Part shown: positions 50,253 to 58,693 of the stretch, one piece after another | Layout of the letters: each line of letters begins with the position of its first letter | Position numbering within the stretch: position 1 is the first letter of the stretch | From: CAWDXG01 sp963822115 | GTDB lineage: Bacteria > Myxococcota_A > Polyangia > Polyangiales > Polyangiaceae | Reading direction: 5' to 3' | DNA: 64,000 nucleotides | Assembly (NCBI GenBank): GCA_963822115.1 | Contig: CAWGGM010000010.1 | Span: forward strand, 1-64,000 | Made by a program: the position numbers and the translations under genes | The notes under the pieces: model-generated | What the model was told of the DNA's origin: nothing | Database searches by the model: none | Seen by the model: the letters and a program-made list of their open reading frames with translations, nothing else

Positions 50253-51010
50253 ACGTGCTCGACCGCATCCTGTCCGTGAAACGAGCGGAGGTCGCCGAGC
50301 TCCACAGCAGGCGGCTGCCGAGCCCTCCAGCAGAGCGTCGCGCTGTGGATCTGTCGCGTGCGGCGGGACAGCCGCTGCGTCTGATCGCCGAGATCAAGCG
50401 CCGCTCGCCCTCGGCGGGACCGCTGTCCACGGTTCTCGGCGTGGGCGACCGTGCGCGGGTGTACGCGCAGGGCGGCGCGCGCATGTTGAGCGTGCTTTCG
50501 GACCGCGAGTTCTTCGACGGCGCCTGGGAGCACCTCGCCGAGGCGCGCGCCGCGTGCGAGCTGCCGATCCTGTGCAAGGAGTTCGTGATCGACGAGGCAC
50601 AACTCGACGCCGCGCGGGCCTACGGCGCCGACGCCATCCTGTTGATCGTCCGCTGCGTTCCACCGGAAAAGCTGGCTCTGCTGATCGAGGCGGCACGCGT
50701 CCGGACACTCGTGCCGCTGGTGGAGGTGGTCACCGAGCAGGAAGCCGCGCTCGCTCTCGAGGCTGGCGCCGATCTGGTGGGCGTCAACGCGCGCGATCTC
50801 GACACGCTGCAGATGGACGCCGCACGCGCGGCACGCGTGCTCGATTCCCTGCCCGACGCCGTCACGCGCGTGCACCTGTCGGGCATCGCGACGGCGGAGG
50901 ACGTGAAGCGTGTCGCGGCATCGGGAGTGGACGCGGCATTGGTCGGCGAAACACTGATGCGCCAGGACAACCCGGAGCCGCTACTGCGCGAGCTCGTGGC
51001 CGCGGGGTAG
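50249..51010 (+). CDS. trpC: Indole-3-glycerol-phosphate synthase
   Basis: 253 residues, TTG start overlapping trpD. TIM-barrel motifs: LIAEIKRRSPSAG (substrate-binding Lys), VLSDREFFDG, LCKEFVIDEAQL (catalytic Lys region), LLIVRCV, PLVEVVTEQE, GVNARDLDTL and HLSGIATAEDV. A GTG two codons later is an alternative start. Downstream is a long hairpin (51044-51117). Confidence 0.95.
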   Translation: MNVLDRILSVKRAEVAELHSRRLPSPPAERRAVDLSRAAGQPLRLIAEIKRRSPSAGPLSTVLGVGDRARVYAQGGARMLSVLSDREFFDGAWEHLAEARAACELPILCKEFVIDEAQLDAARAYGADAILLIVRCVPPEKLALLIEAARVRTLVPLVEVVTEQEAALALEAGADLVGVNARDLDTLQMDAARAARVLDSLPDAVTRVHLSGIATAEDVKRVAASGVDAALVGETLMRQDNPEPLLRELVAAG

Positions 51011-51043
51011 GACCGCGACCGCGACCGCGGCCCGCGAGGTGGA

Positions 51044-51117
51044 GGGGGTTGTGTCCGGCCGGGATGGGATAGGGGCCCCCGCGAAGCGGGGTCCCATTCC
51101 GGCCGGACACAACCCCC
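51044..51117. terminator. Long hairpin with the same core as 48062-48135, other arms
   Basis: Arms GGGGGTTGTGTCCGGCCGG and CCGGCCGGACACAACCCCC are near-perfect complements around a core reading ATAGGGGCCCCCGCGAAGCG. It lies between trpC and xerD, both on the plus strand, and is likely the trp operon terminator. The core matches that at 48062-48135 while the arms share nothing. Confidence 0.7.
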
Positions 51118-51198
51118 GGAGCCTCGCATCCCCATACGCAACCACGACCGCGGCCCGATTTCTGGCGCCCGCCGCGCTGCGCCGATACCCTGATCCCC

Positions 51199-52119
51199 GT
51201 GACCCTCGACAGCCTCGTCGATCTGTTCCTCGACCATCTGCGCGTCGAGCGGGCGCTGTCGCCACACACCGTCCAGGCCTACGCGCGCGATCTGGGAAAG
51301 CTCGTCGCGTTCGCCGAAGGGCGCGGAGTGACAGACCCCGCCGGGCTCGACGCGGGCCTTGTCAGCGCCTGGCTCGGCTCGCTCGCGAAAAGCGGGCTGG
51401 GCGCGCGCAGCACCGCGCGACACCTCTCCTCGGCGCGCGGGCTATCGCGCTTTCTGGTGCGCGAGGGCGTGAGCGACAACGACCCTACGTCGCAAGCCGC
51501 CCGACCGCGTTTTGGCCGCCGGCTGCCGCACGCCCTGAGCGAGCACGACATGCTGCGACTGATCGAGACGCCGGATGCCAGCACGCTGCGCGGGCTGCGC
51601 GACCGCGCCATGCTCAGCCTCGCCTACGCGGCCGGGCTGCGCGTCAGCGAGCTGTGCGGCCTCAAGCTGGGCGACGTCGACTCGCAGCGCGGCGTGGTCG
51701 CCGCGTTCGGCAAGGGCGGCAAGCGCAGGCTGGTTCCGCTGGGCGAGCTCGCGCTCACGCACCTGGACGCCTACCTGGCCGAACGCACGGCGCGCGCGCG
51801 CAAGGCCGCCGAACGCCGCGGCAGCAACGAGCGCGCGATGGACGACGTGCTGTTCCTCTCGCCGCGGGGCGGCGCGCTCACCCGCCAGGCGTTCTGGAAA
51901 GCCGTGCGCCGCTACGCGGCGGCCGCCGGCATCCGCGGCAACGTGCACCCGCACCAGCTGCGCCACTCCTTCGCTACGCATCTGCTCGCCGGCGGGGCCG
52001 ATCTGCGCAGCGTGCAGACCCTGCTGGGTCACGCCGACGTGGCCACGACCGAAATCTACACCCACGTCACCCACGACCACGTGCGCCGCGCGCACCAGCG
52101 CTCGCATCCACGCGCCTGA
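51199..52119 (+). CDS. xerD: Site-specific tyrosine recombinase XerD
   Basis: 306 residues from GTG. Closest in pattern to XerD: DLFLDHLRVERALSPHTVQA at the N-terminus, then RLPHALSEHDMLRLIE. Catalytic residues: Arg in AAGLRVSELCGLKLGD, Lys in FGKGGKRRLVPLGE, His-x-x-Arg in HQLRHSFATHLL, His in LGHADV, Tyr in TTEIYTHVTHDHV. The ending HQRSHPRA is shared with XerD. It resolves chromosome dimers at dif together with XerC. Confidence 0.93.
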   Translation: MTLDSLVDLFLDHLRVERALSPHTVQAYARDLGKLVAFAEGRGVTDPAGLDAGLVSAWLGSLAKSGLGARSTARHLSSARGLSRFLVREGVSDNDPTSQAARPRFGRRLPHALSEHDMLRLIETPDASTLRGLRDRAMLSLAYAAGLRVSELCGLKLGDVDSQRGVVAAFGKGGKRRLVPLGELALTHLDAYLAERTARARKAAERRGSNERAMDDVLFLSPRGGALTRQAFWKAVRRYAAAAGIRGNVHPHQLRHSFATHLLAGGADLRSVQTLLGHADVATTEIYTHVTHDHVRRAHQRSHPRA

Positions 52120-52238
52120 AAGCGCCACGCGGGCTGCGCTGCCGCACGGGGTGGGCCTGCTCCGGGACCTGGTGGGGTGCCCCGGAGGCCGCCCGGAGAG
52201 CGCCATCCGACCGGCGGCTGTGCTAGATCCATCGCCCC

Positions 52239-53054
52239 GTGTTCTTTTCCGTCCGAGAGCCCGAAGCCGCCGAGATACCGGTCGTGGTGGAGGTCCCCCA
52301 CGCGGGGCTGTTTGTCGACCCGGAGTCGCTCGCGACGCTGGAAGCCCCGGCACGCGCGCTCGGCTTCGACGCGGATCTGTACGTCGACGAGCTCTACGCC
52401 GCGGCGCCGCTCGAGGGCGCGACGCTGCTCGCCTCCCGGGTCAGTCGCTACGTGTGCGATCTGAACCGGGGCGAAGGAGACGTGGACGCACTGACGGCCG
52501 AGGGTGGCAGCGCTCGCTCCACTCCGCACGGCCTGGTCTGGCGGACCACGACCGAGGCGCTGCCGGCGATCGCCGGGCCCCTGCCCCGCGGCGAGCTGGA
52601 ACGGCGACTGGAGCAGATCTACCGGCCCTATCACGCCACCCTGCAGCAGCTGCTGGAGGCCAAGCGCCAGCGCTTCGGCTTCGCGATCCTGCTGTGCGGG
52701 CATTCGATGCCGAGTCGCGGCCGCTCCGGCCACACCGATCCGGGTCGCGCCCGGGCCGACGTCGTCCCGGGCAGCCGAGGCCGCACGTCGGCGGCGCCGC
52801 AGGTCATCCTGACGCCCGAGCAGGTGGCGGGCGAATTCGGCTGGAGCGTGGCCCACGACGACCCCTATCGCGGCGGCTACAGCACGACCCACTACGGCCG
52901 ACCCGCGGCAGGTGTCCACGCCGTGCAGGTCGAACTGGCACGCCGGCTGTACATGGACGAGCGGACGCTCGCCAGAAATCCTCGTGATTTCGAGAACGTA
53001 CAGTCCTACTGCCGAAGGCTGGTGGCACGCCTGGGCCAGCTGGCGCTAGCATGA
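52239..53054 (+). CDS. N-formylglutamate amidohydrolase-family protein
   Basis: 271 residues from GTG. Family motifs are VVVEVPHAGLFVDP, SRVSRYVCDLNRGEGDVD, HGLVWRTTTEALP, RPYHATLQQLLE, ILLCGHSMPSRG (metal-binding His region) and RGGYSTTHYGRPAAGVHAVQ. Zn-dependent FGase-like fold. Whether it hydrolyses N-formyl-glutamate is uncertain; there are no histidine-utilisation genes nearby. Confidence 0.88.
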   Translation: MFFSVREPEAAEIPVVVEVPHAGLFVDPESLATLEAPARALGFDADLYVDELYAAAPLEGATLLASRVSRYVCDLNRGEGDVDALTAEGGSARSTPHGLVWRTTTEALPAIAGPLPRGELERRLEQIYRPYHATLQQLLEAKRQRFGFAILLCGHSMPSRGRSGHTDPGRARADVVPGSRGRTSAAPQVILTPEQVAGEFGWSVAHDDPYRGGYSTTHYGRPAAGVHAVQVELARRLYMDERTLARNPRDFENVQSYCRRLVARLGQLALA

Positions 53055-53082
53055 ACCCGTAGTCTCGGCCCCCACTTCTCTG

Positions 53083-54018
53083 ATGGCATCGGAACCGTCG
53101 ACCGCCGCTGCGCAGCGGGGCCCGACCTCGGGCGTGCACACGGCGCTTTCAGCGACGGGGACGCCGAAGCCGCTTCTCGCGTCGGAGGTGCTCCGCGACG
53201 AGCTGGCGCCGGTCGAGCCCGGGCGCCGGGGCATGCGCATCTGGCTGCTGGTGGTCGCCGCGTTGCTGGTAGCGCTGGGCCTGGCTTTCCGGCTCGGAGT
53301 CGGAGTGCCCAGCGAGCGTCTGGACGCCTCGACCCTTTCGTTCTCGGGCGCAGGGGCGTTGGTGGCGCTGGCCGTGCTGCCCTTCCCGTACGCGCCCCGG
53401 GCCATCGTTGCCTTCCTGCTGGGCGCAGCGCTGATGGCCCTGGGGTTCCGCAGCTCCGGTCCTCTCGCGGGTATCGCAGTCGATGGCGGGCTGCCGAGAG
53501 ATCTGGCGCGGCTGGTGACCATGACGGTCCTTCCGGCAGCACTGCTGTTCCGGGCCCACTACCGCGCCTACCGCCGGGCCCGCGCGATTCTGGCAGCGGC
53601 GCTGACAATTTCGCTGCCTTTTTTCGTGCTCCAGGTGCTTCTGGCGGTCGATCCGACAGCCGCGCTGCTGACCCGCGTGGCGGCGGGCGCGGACGTCGCC
53701 GTGGTGGGCTTCAGCCTGTTCGGGTTCATGGGCGATGGCACGACGGGCGCAGCCACGGTCTGGGCGTCGTTGGTGCTCGCCGTGCTGCCGGTCGAAATCG
53801 GGCTCCGGCAGCTGACGCCGCTGGCGGAGGGGGGCACCGGCTGGTTGACCTATCCGGCGACGGCCGTGGCCATCCTGACTGCAGCCCTCTTGACCAGCCT
53901 GGGGCTGTTCCAGCTGCTGGCCGCGGCCCTGGCTGGCGACGCCCGCCGCGCCTCGAGCCCGATGCGTCTGGTCGACGAAGACGATTCGGACCTTGAACAG
54001 GGCGGGCCCGTGGGTTAG
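53083..54018 (+). CDS. Integral membrane protein, unknown function
   Basis: 311 residues with about seven hydrophobic helices: RIWLLVVAALLVALGLAFRL, GAGALVALAVLPFPYA, IVAFLLGAALMALGF, a central LVTMTVLPAALLFRAHY, AILAAALTISLPFFVLQVLL, ATVWASLVLAVLPVEIGL and AVAILTAALLTSLGLFQLLA. Cytosolic N-terminus of about 50 residues and an acidic C-terminus. Typical myxobacterial orphan family; function unknown. Confidence 0.78.
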   Translation: MASEPSTAAAQRGPTSGVHTALSATGTPKPLLASEVLRDELAPVEPGRRGMRIWLLVVAALLVALGLAFRLGVGVPSERLDASTLSFSGAGALVALAVLPFPYAPRAIVAFLLGAALMALGFRSSGPLAGIAVDGGLPRDLARLVTMTVLPAALLFRAHYRAYRRARAILAAALTISLPFFVLQVLLAVDPTAALLTRVAAGADVAVVGFSLFGFMGDGTTGAATVWASLVLAVLPVEIGLRQLTPLAEGGTGWLTYPATAVAILTAALLTSLGLFQLLAAALAGDARRASSPMRLVDEDDSDLEQGGPVG

Positions 54019-54030
54019 ATCCCGCCCCCC

Positions 54031-54258
54031 ATGGCCAGAAGCGAGATCACCGGCAAGCGTCGCCACAGTGCGCGCAACGTGTCGCACTCCAACATCAAGA
54101 CGCCGCGCTGGCAGCACGTGAACGTGCAGCGCCGCCGGCTCTGGGTACCCGAGCTGGGTCGCTACGTCACGTTGAAGCTGACGACGCGCGATCTGCGCAC
54201 GATCGACAAGATCGGGCTGGTTGCGTACGCCAAGCGCCACGGCGTGAAGGTCGCGTAG
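54031..54258 (+). CDS. rpmB: 50S ribosomal protein L28
   Basis: 75 residues. L28 pattern SEITGKRRHSARNVSHSNIK, then WQHVNVQRRRLWVPELGRY, LKLTTRDLRTIDKIGLVAYA. The Cys pairs of the zinc-binding form are absent, so this is a Zn-independent (C-minus) paralogue. Starts 12 bases after the preceding stop; the preceding gene may be co-transcribed. Confidence 0.95.
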   Translation: MARSEITGKRRHSARNVSHSNIKTPRWQHVNVQRRRLWVPELGRYVTLKLTTRDLRTIDKIGLVAYAKRHGVKVA

Positions 54259-54368
54259 TCGTCCTGCGGGAGCGGCTCGGCACGCGATAGCTCCGCGACG
54301 CGAGCGATAGCCGCGATCGCCGGGGGACTCTGCGGCGACAGTGCGAGGAGTGCAGCGACGCAGCGTGG

Positions 54369-55331
54369 CTACGAACGGAACGCTTCGGTCGCCTGCGTTT
54401 TCGCGTCGCGTTTGATGCCCAGCAAGGGCTTGGCTGCCGCGGGATCGTCAAGCCGGAGCGCCAGGGGTCCAGCCAGCACCGCGACGGGCGTGCCGCTGGC
54501 GTCGCGACGAATGGCGATGGGCGCCGGCGCAGGAATGCGCGCACCGGGCGCGACGCGCGCTACGCCGCGCTGGACCGGAACCGCCGCCAGCGGCGCTTCG
54601 AGATCCAGCTCGTCGATCGGAAGGCCGTCCGACACTCGGCGGTAGCACAGCGCCGCGAACACTCCGCGCACGTCGATCGCGCACACGGAAAAGCCCGTGC
54701 CTGTCGCCTCGGCGCTCGCGCCTTCGTCCGCCCAGGGCGGCTCGACGAGACTGCCGTCTCCCAGCTTGCGCTCGGCAGCTGCCTGGTCGAGGTCGGGCAC
54801 CGCACCGAAGTCGGAGGGCGTGACCAGGCCACCCTGGCTCGGCCCGGCAACCCTGAGCATGGGCCGCACGAAGCCGGCCTCGCTGAGCGCCGTGGCACCC
54901 GCGGAGCGAATGCGCTTGAGCAGCGCGGCGCGCGCGTCGGCTCCGCTGCGCTGCGCCCGCGAGATCCCCGGCTTGAGGATCGTGCCGAGACGCTGGCTGC
55001 CGTCGTAGGCGTGCGCCACCAGCGCGGCGGCCACTCCGGTCGGGATCGCGACGCGGGCAGAATCGGGGATCTCCTCGCCCTCCTTGAAGCCGCGAGGACG
55101 CTTCGTGCCGAGACCGGGTTGGCGCAGCCGCCCGTCGAAGGCTCGCGCGCCGGCCCCGACGCCGCCGACCAGAATGCTCACGGGGCCGAGCAGCACACCG
55201 GCAAAGGCACCGCCGGCGGCGAAGAAGCCGGTCAGCACGGCGCCGACGGCGGACCCGCCCGACGCAAGGAACTCCTGGGCTGCTTCGTCTGCAATCGGGT
55301 CGTTCGCAATGGCGGCAGCTCGAGTGGTCAT
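54369..55331 (-). CDS. Degenerate gamma-glutamyltranspeptidase-like protein
   Basis: 320 residues, shorter than standard GGT (about 580). Family-like parts: DPIADEAAQEFLASGGSAVG (like the ASEAGxxxLxxGGNAVDAA start), GFFAAGGAFAGVLLGPVSIL, IPTGVAAALVAHAYDG, and TGTGFSVCAIDVRGV where active GGTs have TTHFSV. At the position of the nucleophilic Thr there is Gly. The C-terminal ARIPAPAPIAIRRDASG matches the PGKRPxSSMxPTI segment. Probably a non-catalytic or divergent Ntn-type protein. Overlaps the DUF72 gene upstream by 4 bases, so both are from one mRNA. Confidence 0.7.
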   Translation of the reverse strand: MTTRAAAIANDPIADEAAQEFLASGGSAVGAVLTGFFAAGGAFAGVLLGPVSILVGGVGAGARAFDGRLRQPGLGTKRPRGFKEGEEIPDSARVAIPTGVAAALVAHAYDGSQRLGTILKPGISRAQRSGADARAALLKRIRSAGATALSEAGFVRPMLRVAGPSQGGLVTPSDFGAVPDLDQAAAERKLGDGSLVEPPWADEGASAEATGTGFSVCAIDVRGVFAALCYRRVSDGLPIDELDLEAPLAAVPVQRGVARVAPGARIPAPAPIAIRRDASGTPVAVLAGPLALRLDDPAAAKPLLGIKRDAKTQATEAFRS

Positions 55332-56095
55332 TCGCGGTCGTCCAGCTCCTGGTCCAGGTCGTCCAGCTCGGACTCCTCGTCAGAGGCGCCGCCCGCGGCC
55401 GGCCCGGAACTGTTGTTCCATGCACCGTAGTCTTCGTCGGGCGCTTCGTCACTCCCCTCCACGTCCTCGCACAGCTCACGCAGCATCCGCGCGGCGCGCC
55501 CCGCTCCCCTGCCCTCTACGACGACCCAGGCCTCGTCTCGACCGAGCAGACGGTCTGCCAGCGCTTCGACCGCTGCGGAGCGCAGCTGGGCGGCTTCGCC
55601 CAGAGCCAGAAGCCGCGTGTAGAGGACGTCGCCCGCGGGTGGATCGCTCCGGGTCAGGTCACGGACCGGGTGAACGCCGAGCGTGCCCGCCAGCTCTTCC
55701 ACTTCATCGTCCTCCCACACGCCGCGCGGTTCCCAGGCGATCCGCCAGCTCCCGGCAAGCCGCTCCACCAGCTCCGCGAGGCGCCGCGGCGTGCGCGCGC
55801 CTGGCATGACCGATGCCGGCGTCTGCAGCACCAGCCACGCTGCTTCGAGCGCGCGGGCGCGGTCGAGCGCCTGCGAGAGCGCCGCCTCGTAGGTTTCGCC
55901 AGCCTGCAGCGACCCAACTGCACGCGGCAGCATCACGCTGAACTGGAAGCCCGCAGGCATCTCCGTCACCCAGCGGCGCAACGTAGCGGGCTTCGGCAGC
56001 CGTCCCGGCTCGGCGCGCAGCTCGAGCAGATCGAAACGGCGCGCGTAGCGAGCGATGTCACCGTGGAGCGCGGCCTGCCCGATGTGTAGCTTCAT
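55328..56095 (-). CDS. DUF72-family (YecE-like) protein
   Basis: 255 residues from the ATG at 56095. DUF72 features: the N-terminal KLHIGQAALHGD, YARRFDLLELRAEP, RRWVTEMPAGFQFSVMLPR, a middle WLVLQTPASVMPG and WRIAWEPRGVW. TIM-barrel-like fold of unknown function. The C-terminal 40 residues are acidic (DEAPDEDYGAW, EESELDDLDQELDDRE). Overlaps the GGT-like gene by 4 bases. The frame is open further upstream but the family begins at this Met. Confidence 0.8.
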   Translation of the reverse strand: MKLHIGQAALHGDIARYARRFDLLELRAEPGRLPKPATLRRWVTEMPAGFQFSVMLPRAVGSLQAGETYEAALSQALDRARALEAAWLVLQTPASVMPGARTPRRLAELVERLAGSWRIAWEPRGVWEDDEVEELAGTLGVHPVRDLTRSDPPAGDVLYTRLLALGEAAQLRSAAVEALADRLLGRDEAWVVVEGRGAGRAARMLRELCEDVEGSDEAPDEDYGAWNNSSGPAAGGASDEESELDDLDQELDDRE

Positions 56096-56229
56096 GCTCG
56101 GCTCCTTCTGCCAGAGGCCCGCGCTGCACGCCAGCCCGATGCTTTCTCCCGCCCGCCCCCGCCGGAATCCTCCTGGAGGAGGCTCACTGCGCCCTTCGGG
56201 CGGACCGTGATCCCTCGAGCAAAAGGGGG

Positions 56230-57126
56230 CTAGCCGCCGGCGAAGTGGAACCACTGGGTCGGATGGGCGCGGATGAAGCGCTCCATCTCGATCACCGCGC
56301 GCTCGGCGGCCTCGCGGACGCGCTCGCGACCGGCCCTGCGGGGCAGCTCGATAGCCGGACTGATCGAGAACTCGTAGTCGAAGTAGTCGACCCGACGCAC
56401 GAAGACGGGCAGCACCGGCGCGCCGACCAGTGCCGCCAGCGCGAAGGGCCCTTCGGGCACCCTGGACGGCGTGCCGAACAGCTTCACCTCGATCGACCGC
56501 TGGTTCGGATACCAGCGGTCGATCTGCACGGCGACGGCGCCACCTGCCTCGAGGTGGTGCAGCAGCGGCAGGCTCTCGAGCGGGTGGCCACCGACGTGCA
56601 CGACGCGCACGCCCTTGTGCTGCCGCACCTGATCGTGCAGCAGGCGCGCCCGCGCGTCCGGCTCGGCGTGCATCACGACCAGAACCTCGAGCCCCGCGTC
56701 GCGCGGCAGGAGATGGGCGGCGGCGTCCCAGGCGCCGGTGTGGGCAGTCACCAGCACGATGCCGCGCCCGGACGCTGCGACCCGTTCGAGGTGCTCCATG
56801 CCCCGCACGCGCCGCCGTGCCTGCCTCGCTTCCGGGCGACCGGTGGCGAGCGATTCCGCCAGGCAGCGTGCGTAGGTCGCGAACGTGCGCGCCACATCCA
56901 CATGCTCCTCGAGCGGAGTGCGCCGGCCCAGCACGCGCCTGAGGTTGTCCCGGACGCGAGTGCGCTGCTCGGGCAACATCGCAGCGAAGGCGAGACCGAA
57001 CAGCGGCGGGCTGTAGCGAACCCAGGGTCGGGGTCCGTAGCGAGCGCCGGCAAAGGCCATGCGGCGCCAGAAGGCCGTGTCGACAGCGGGTGTGGTCATC
57101 CTCTGTGTCAGGGCAAGTCGGGACAT
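56230..57126 (-). CDS. LpxL/HtrB-like Kdo-lipid acyltransferase
   Basis: 298 residues. The HX4D acyltransferase motif is HTGAWD in GIVLVTAHTGAWDAAAHLL, with a downstream block QIDRWYPNQRSIEVKLFGTP, GPFALAALVGAPVLPVFV and the Arg-rich C-terminus ending RAHPTQWFHFAGG, typical of lipid A secondary acyltransferases. Starts MSRLALTQRM at 57126; a second ATG lies nine codons in (57099). Twenty bases separate it from the TPR gene upstream, so probably co-transcribed. Confidence 0.85.
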   Translation of the reverse strand: MSRLALTQRMTTPAVDTAFWRRMAFAGARYGPRPWVRYSPPLFGLAFAAMLPEQRTRVRDNLRRVLGRRTPLEEHVDVARTFATYARCLAESLATGRPEARQARRRVRGMEHLERVAASGRGIVLVTAHTGAWDAAAHLLPRDAGLEVLVVMHAEPDARARLLHDQVRQHKGVRVVHVGGHPLESLPLLHHLEAGGAVAVQIDRWYPNQRSIEVKLFGTPSRVPEGPFALAALVGAPVLPVFVRRVDYFDYEFSISPAIELPRRAGRERVREAAERAVIEMERFIRAHPTQWFHFAGG

Positions 57127-57145
57127 GGCTGGGCCAGGCGGGAGC

Positions 57146-58438
57146 CTAGCGAATCCGCGCGACCTTCTTCTTGATCGCCGTCCTGTCCACCGGTCCGCGG
57201 GTCTTGAGCGCCTTTGCGTAGGCGTCCCGCGCCGCCTGTTTCTCGTGGTCGGCCACCAGCACGTCGCCGAGCACCTCCCAGCCTGGCGCCCAGTCCGGGA
57301 AATCCTCCGTAGCGCGCGTCGCGAAGGCGCGAGCCGTGGTCGGGCGCGCCCCGTGGAGACAGGCACGCGCCGCGTGGACGAGTGCCACCGGTCGGGTGCG
57401 CGAGAGGGCATGCGCCTTCTGGTAGGCCTCGATTGCGGGGTCGATCTCGCCCTTTGCCGCCAGTGCGTCGGCCTGGAGCAGCGTGCCGGCCGCGTGGTTG
57501 TGCACGATGGAGAGCGCCTTCGACGCCTCGGCGAGCGCCTTGTCCGCGTCGCCCTGCGTCAAGAGGACGCGACCGAGATCCGCGTGCCAGTCCGCCTGCT
57601 TCGGATCGAGCGCAATCGCACGTCGCAGCGAGACGGCCGCCGGCGCGAGCTGGCCCAGCTCGAGCTGGACGCTGCCGAGTCGCGCGAGCGCGGCGCCGTA
57701 GTCCGGCCGGATCGACAAGGCGTGCTTGAGGGCGGTTTCCGCTTCGCTTCCCGCCGGCAGCTGCGAGGCGAGCTGCACGAGCAGCGCAGGCTCGTCGGGG
57801 CCGAGCCGTGCAGCCTGGCGGAGCTCGGCCAGACCCGCTTTGCGCTTGCCGTCCTCGTACAGCAGCTGAGCGAGGTAGCGGTGCGCTTCGAAGCGCGAGC
57901 CGTCCGCGGCGATTGCGGCGCGCAGCGCGGCCGCGGCCTGCTTCGCCTTTCCCATCTGGTCGAGCGCGCGGCCCTTGGCGACCAGCGCGTCGTAGTCGTG
58001 CGGCGATTTCGACAGCGCGCGCTCCGCCGCCGGCAGCGCCAGCGACGCGCGCCGCCACAGGAGCTCTGTCTCTGCCTTGCACACGTCGGCCTTGACGGGC
58101 GACAGCGAGCGCAATCCCCGGCACTCCCGCGCCGCCGCCTTCTGTTTGCCCTCGACGATGAGGGTCCGCGCAGCCTCCAGACGCAGCTGGACAGCGAGCG
58201 GCTTGTGCCGGCGTGCCCGGAGATAGCCGTGACGCAGGACCCGCACCGCGTCGCCGTACAGCCCGGCCCGAGCGAGCGAGCGCCCCAGCGACAGCGCCTT
58301 GCCCGGGTCGGACGGCGGATGCCGCGCGGCCGCCCGCAGCGTATCGACCTGTCCCGCCGCGACGGCGGGACACACGACGCACAGCGCCAACGACAATCCC
58401 AGCACCAGCGCCGACGCTGGCCCCCGGCTCCACCTCAT
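57146..58438 (-). CDS. Secreted TPR-repeat protein
   Basis: 430 residues. Signal peptide MRWSRGPASALVLGLSLALC (cleavage likely after AVAAG). About nine tetratricopeptide-like repeats, e.g. GRSLARAGLYGDAVRVLRHG, ARLGSVQLELGQLAPAAVSL, DLGRVLLTQGDADKALAEA, ADALAAKGEIDPAIEAYQKA, WEVLGDVLVADHEKQAARDA. A scaffold or assembly factor in the periplasm; partner unknown. Start ATG at 58438 gives the signal peptide; a longer frame begins at 58498. Confidence 0.86.
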   Translation of the reverse strand: MRWSRGPASALVLGLSLALCVVCPAVAAGQVDTLRAAARHPPSDPGKALSLGRSLARAGLYGDAVRVLRHGYLRARRHKPLAVQLRLEAARTLIVEGKQKAAARECRGLRSLSPVKADVCKAETELLWRRASLALPAAERALSKSPHDYDALVAKGRALDQMGKAKQAAAALRAAIAADGSRFEAHRYLAQLLYEDGKRKAGLAELRQAARLGPDEPALLVQLASQLPAGSEAETALKHALSIRPDYGAALARLGSVQLELGQLAPAAVSLRRAIALDPKQADWHADLGRVLLTQGDADKALAEASKALSIVHNHAAGTLLQADALAAKGEIDPAIEAYQKAHALSRTRPVALVHAARACLHGARPTTARAFATRATEDFPDWAPGWEVLGDVLVADHEKQAARDAYAKALKTRGPVDRTAIKKKVARIR

Positions 58439-58693
58439 CAGCTCGCTCCTCGACAAAACGCGGCCCGGCGCGAATCTGCCATCATTGTCGGCCCCCATCC
58501 AGAGCCGGGCGCCGCCCGGGCGTGAAAGTGAATGCGAAAACGAGCGAAATTAGCTAGCTTCTCCTTGGCGGAGCAGCTCCGGGAGCACGACTTCCGCCGC
58601 AACCCGTAGGACGGGTTCCGGACCTGGCGGATTCATGATCCGGCAGGTTGTCGCTCAACCAACCGCCCCCAAGAACACGAGCGAGGTCCTCCG

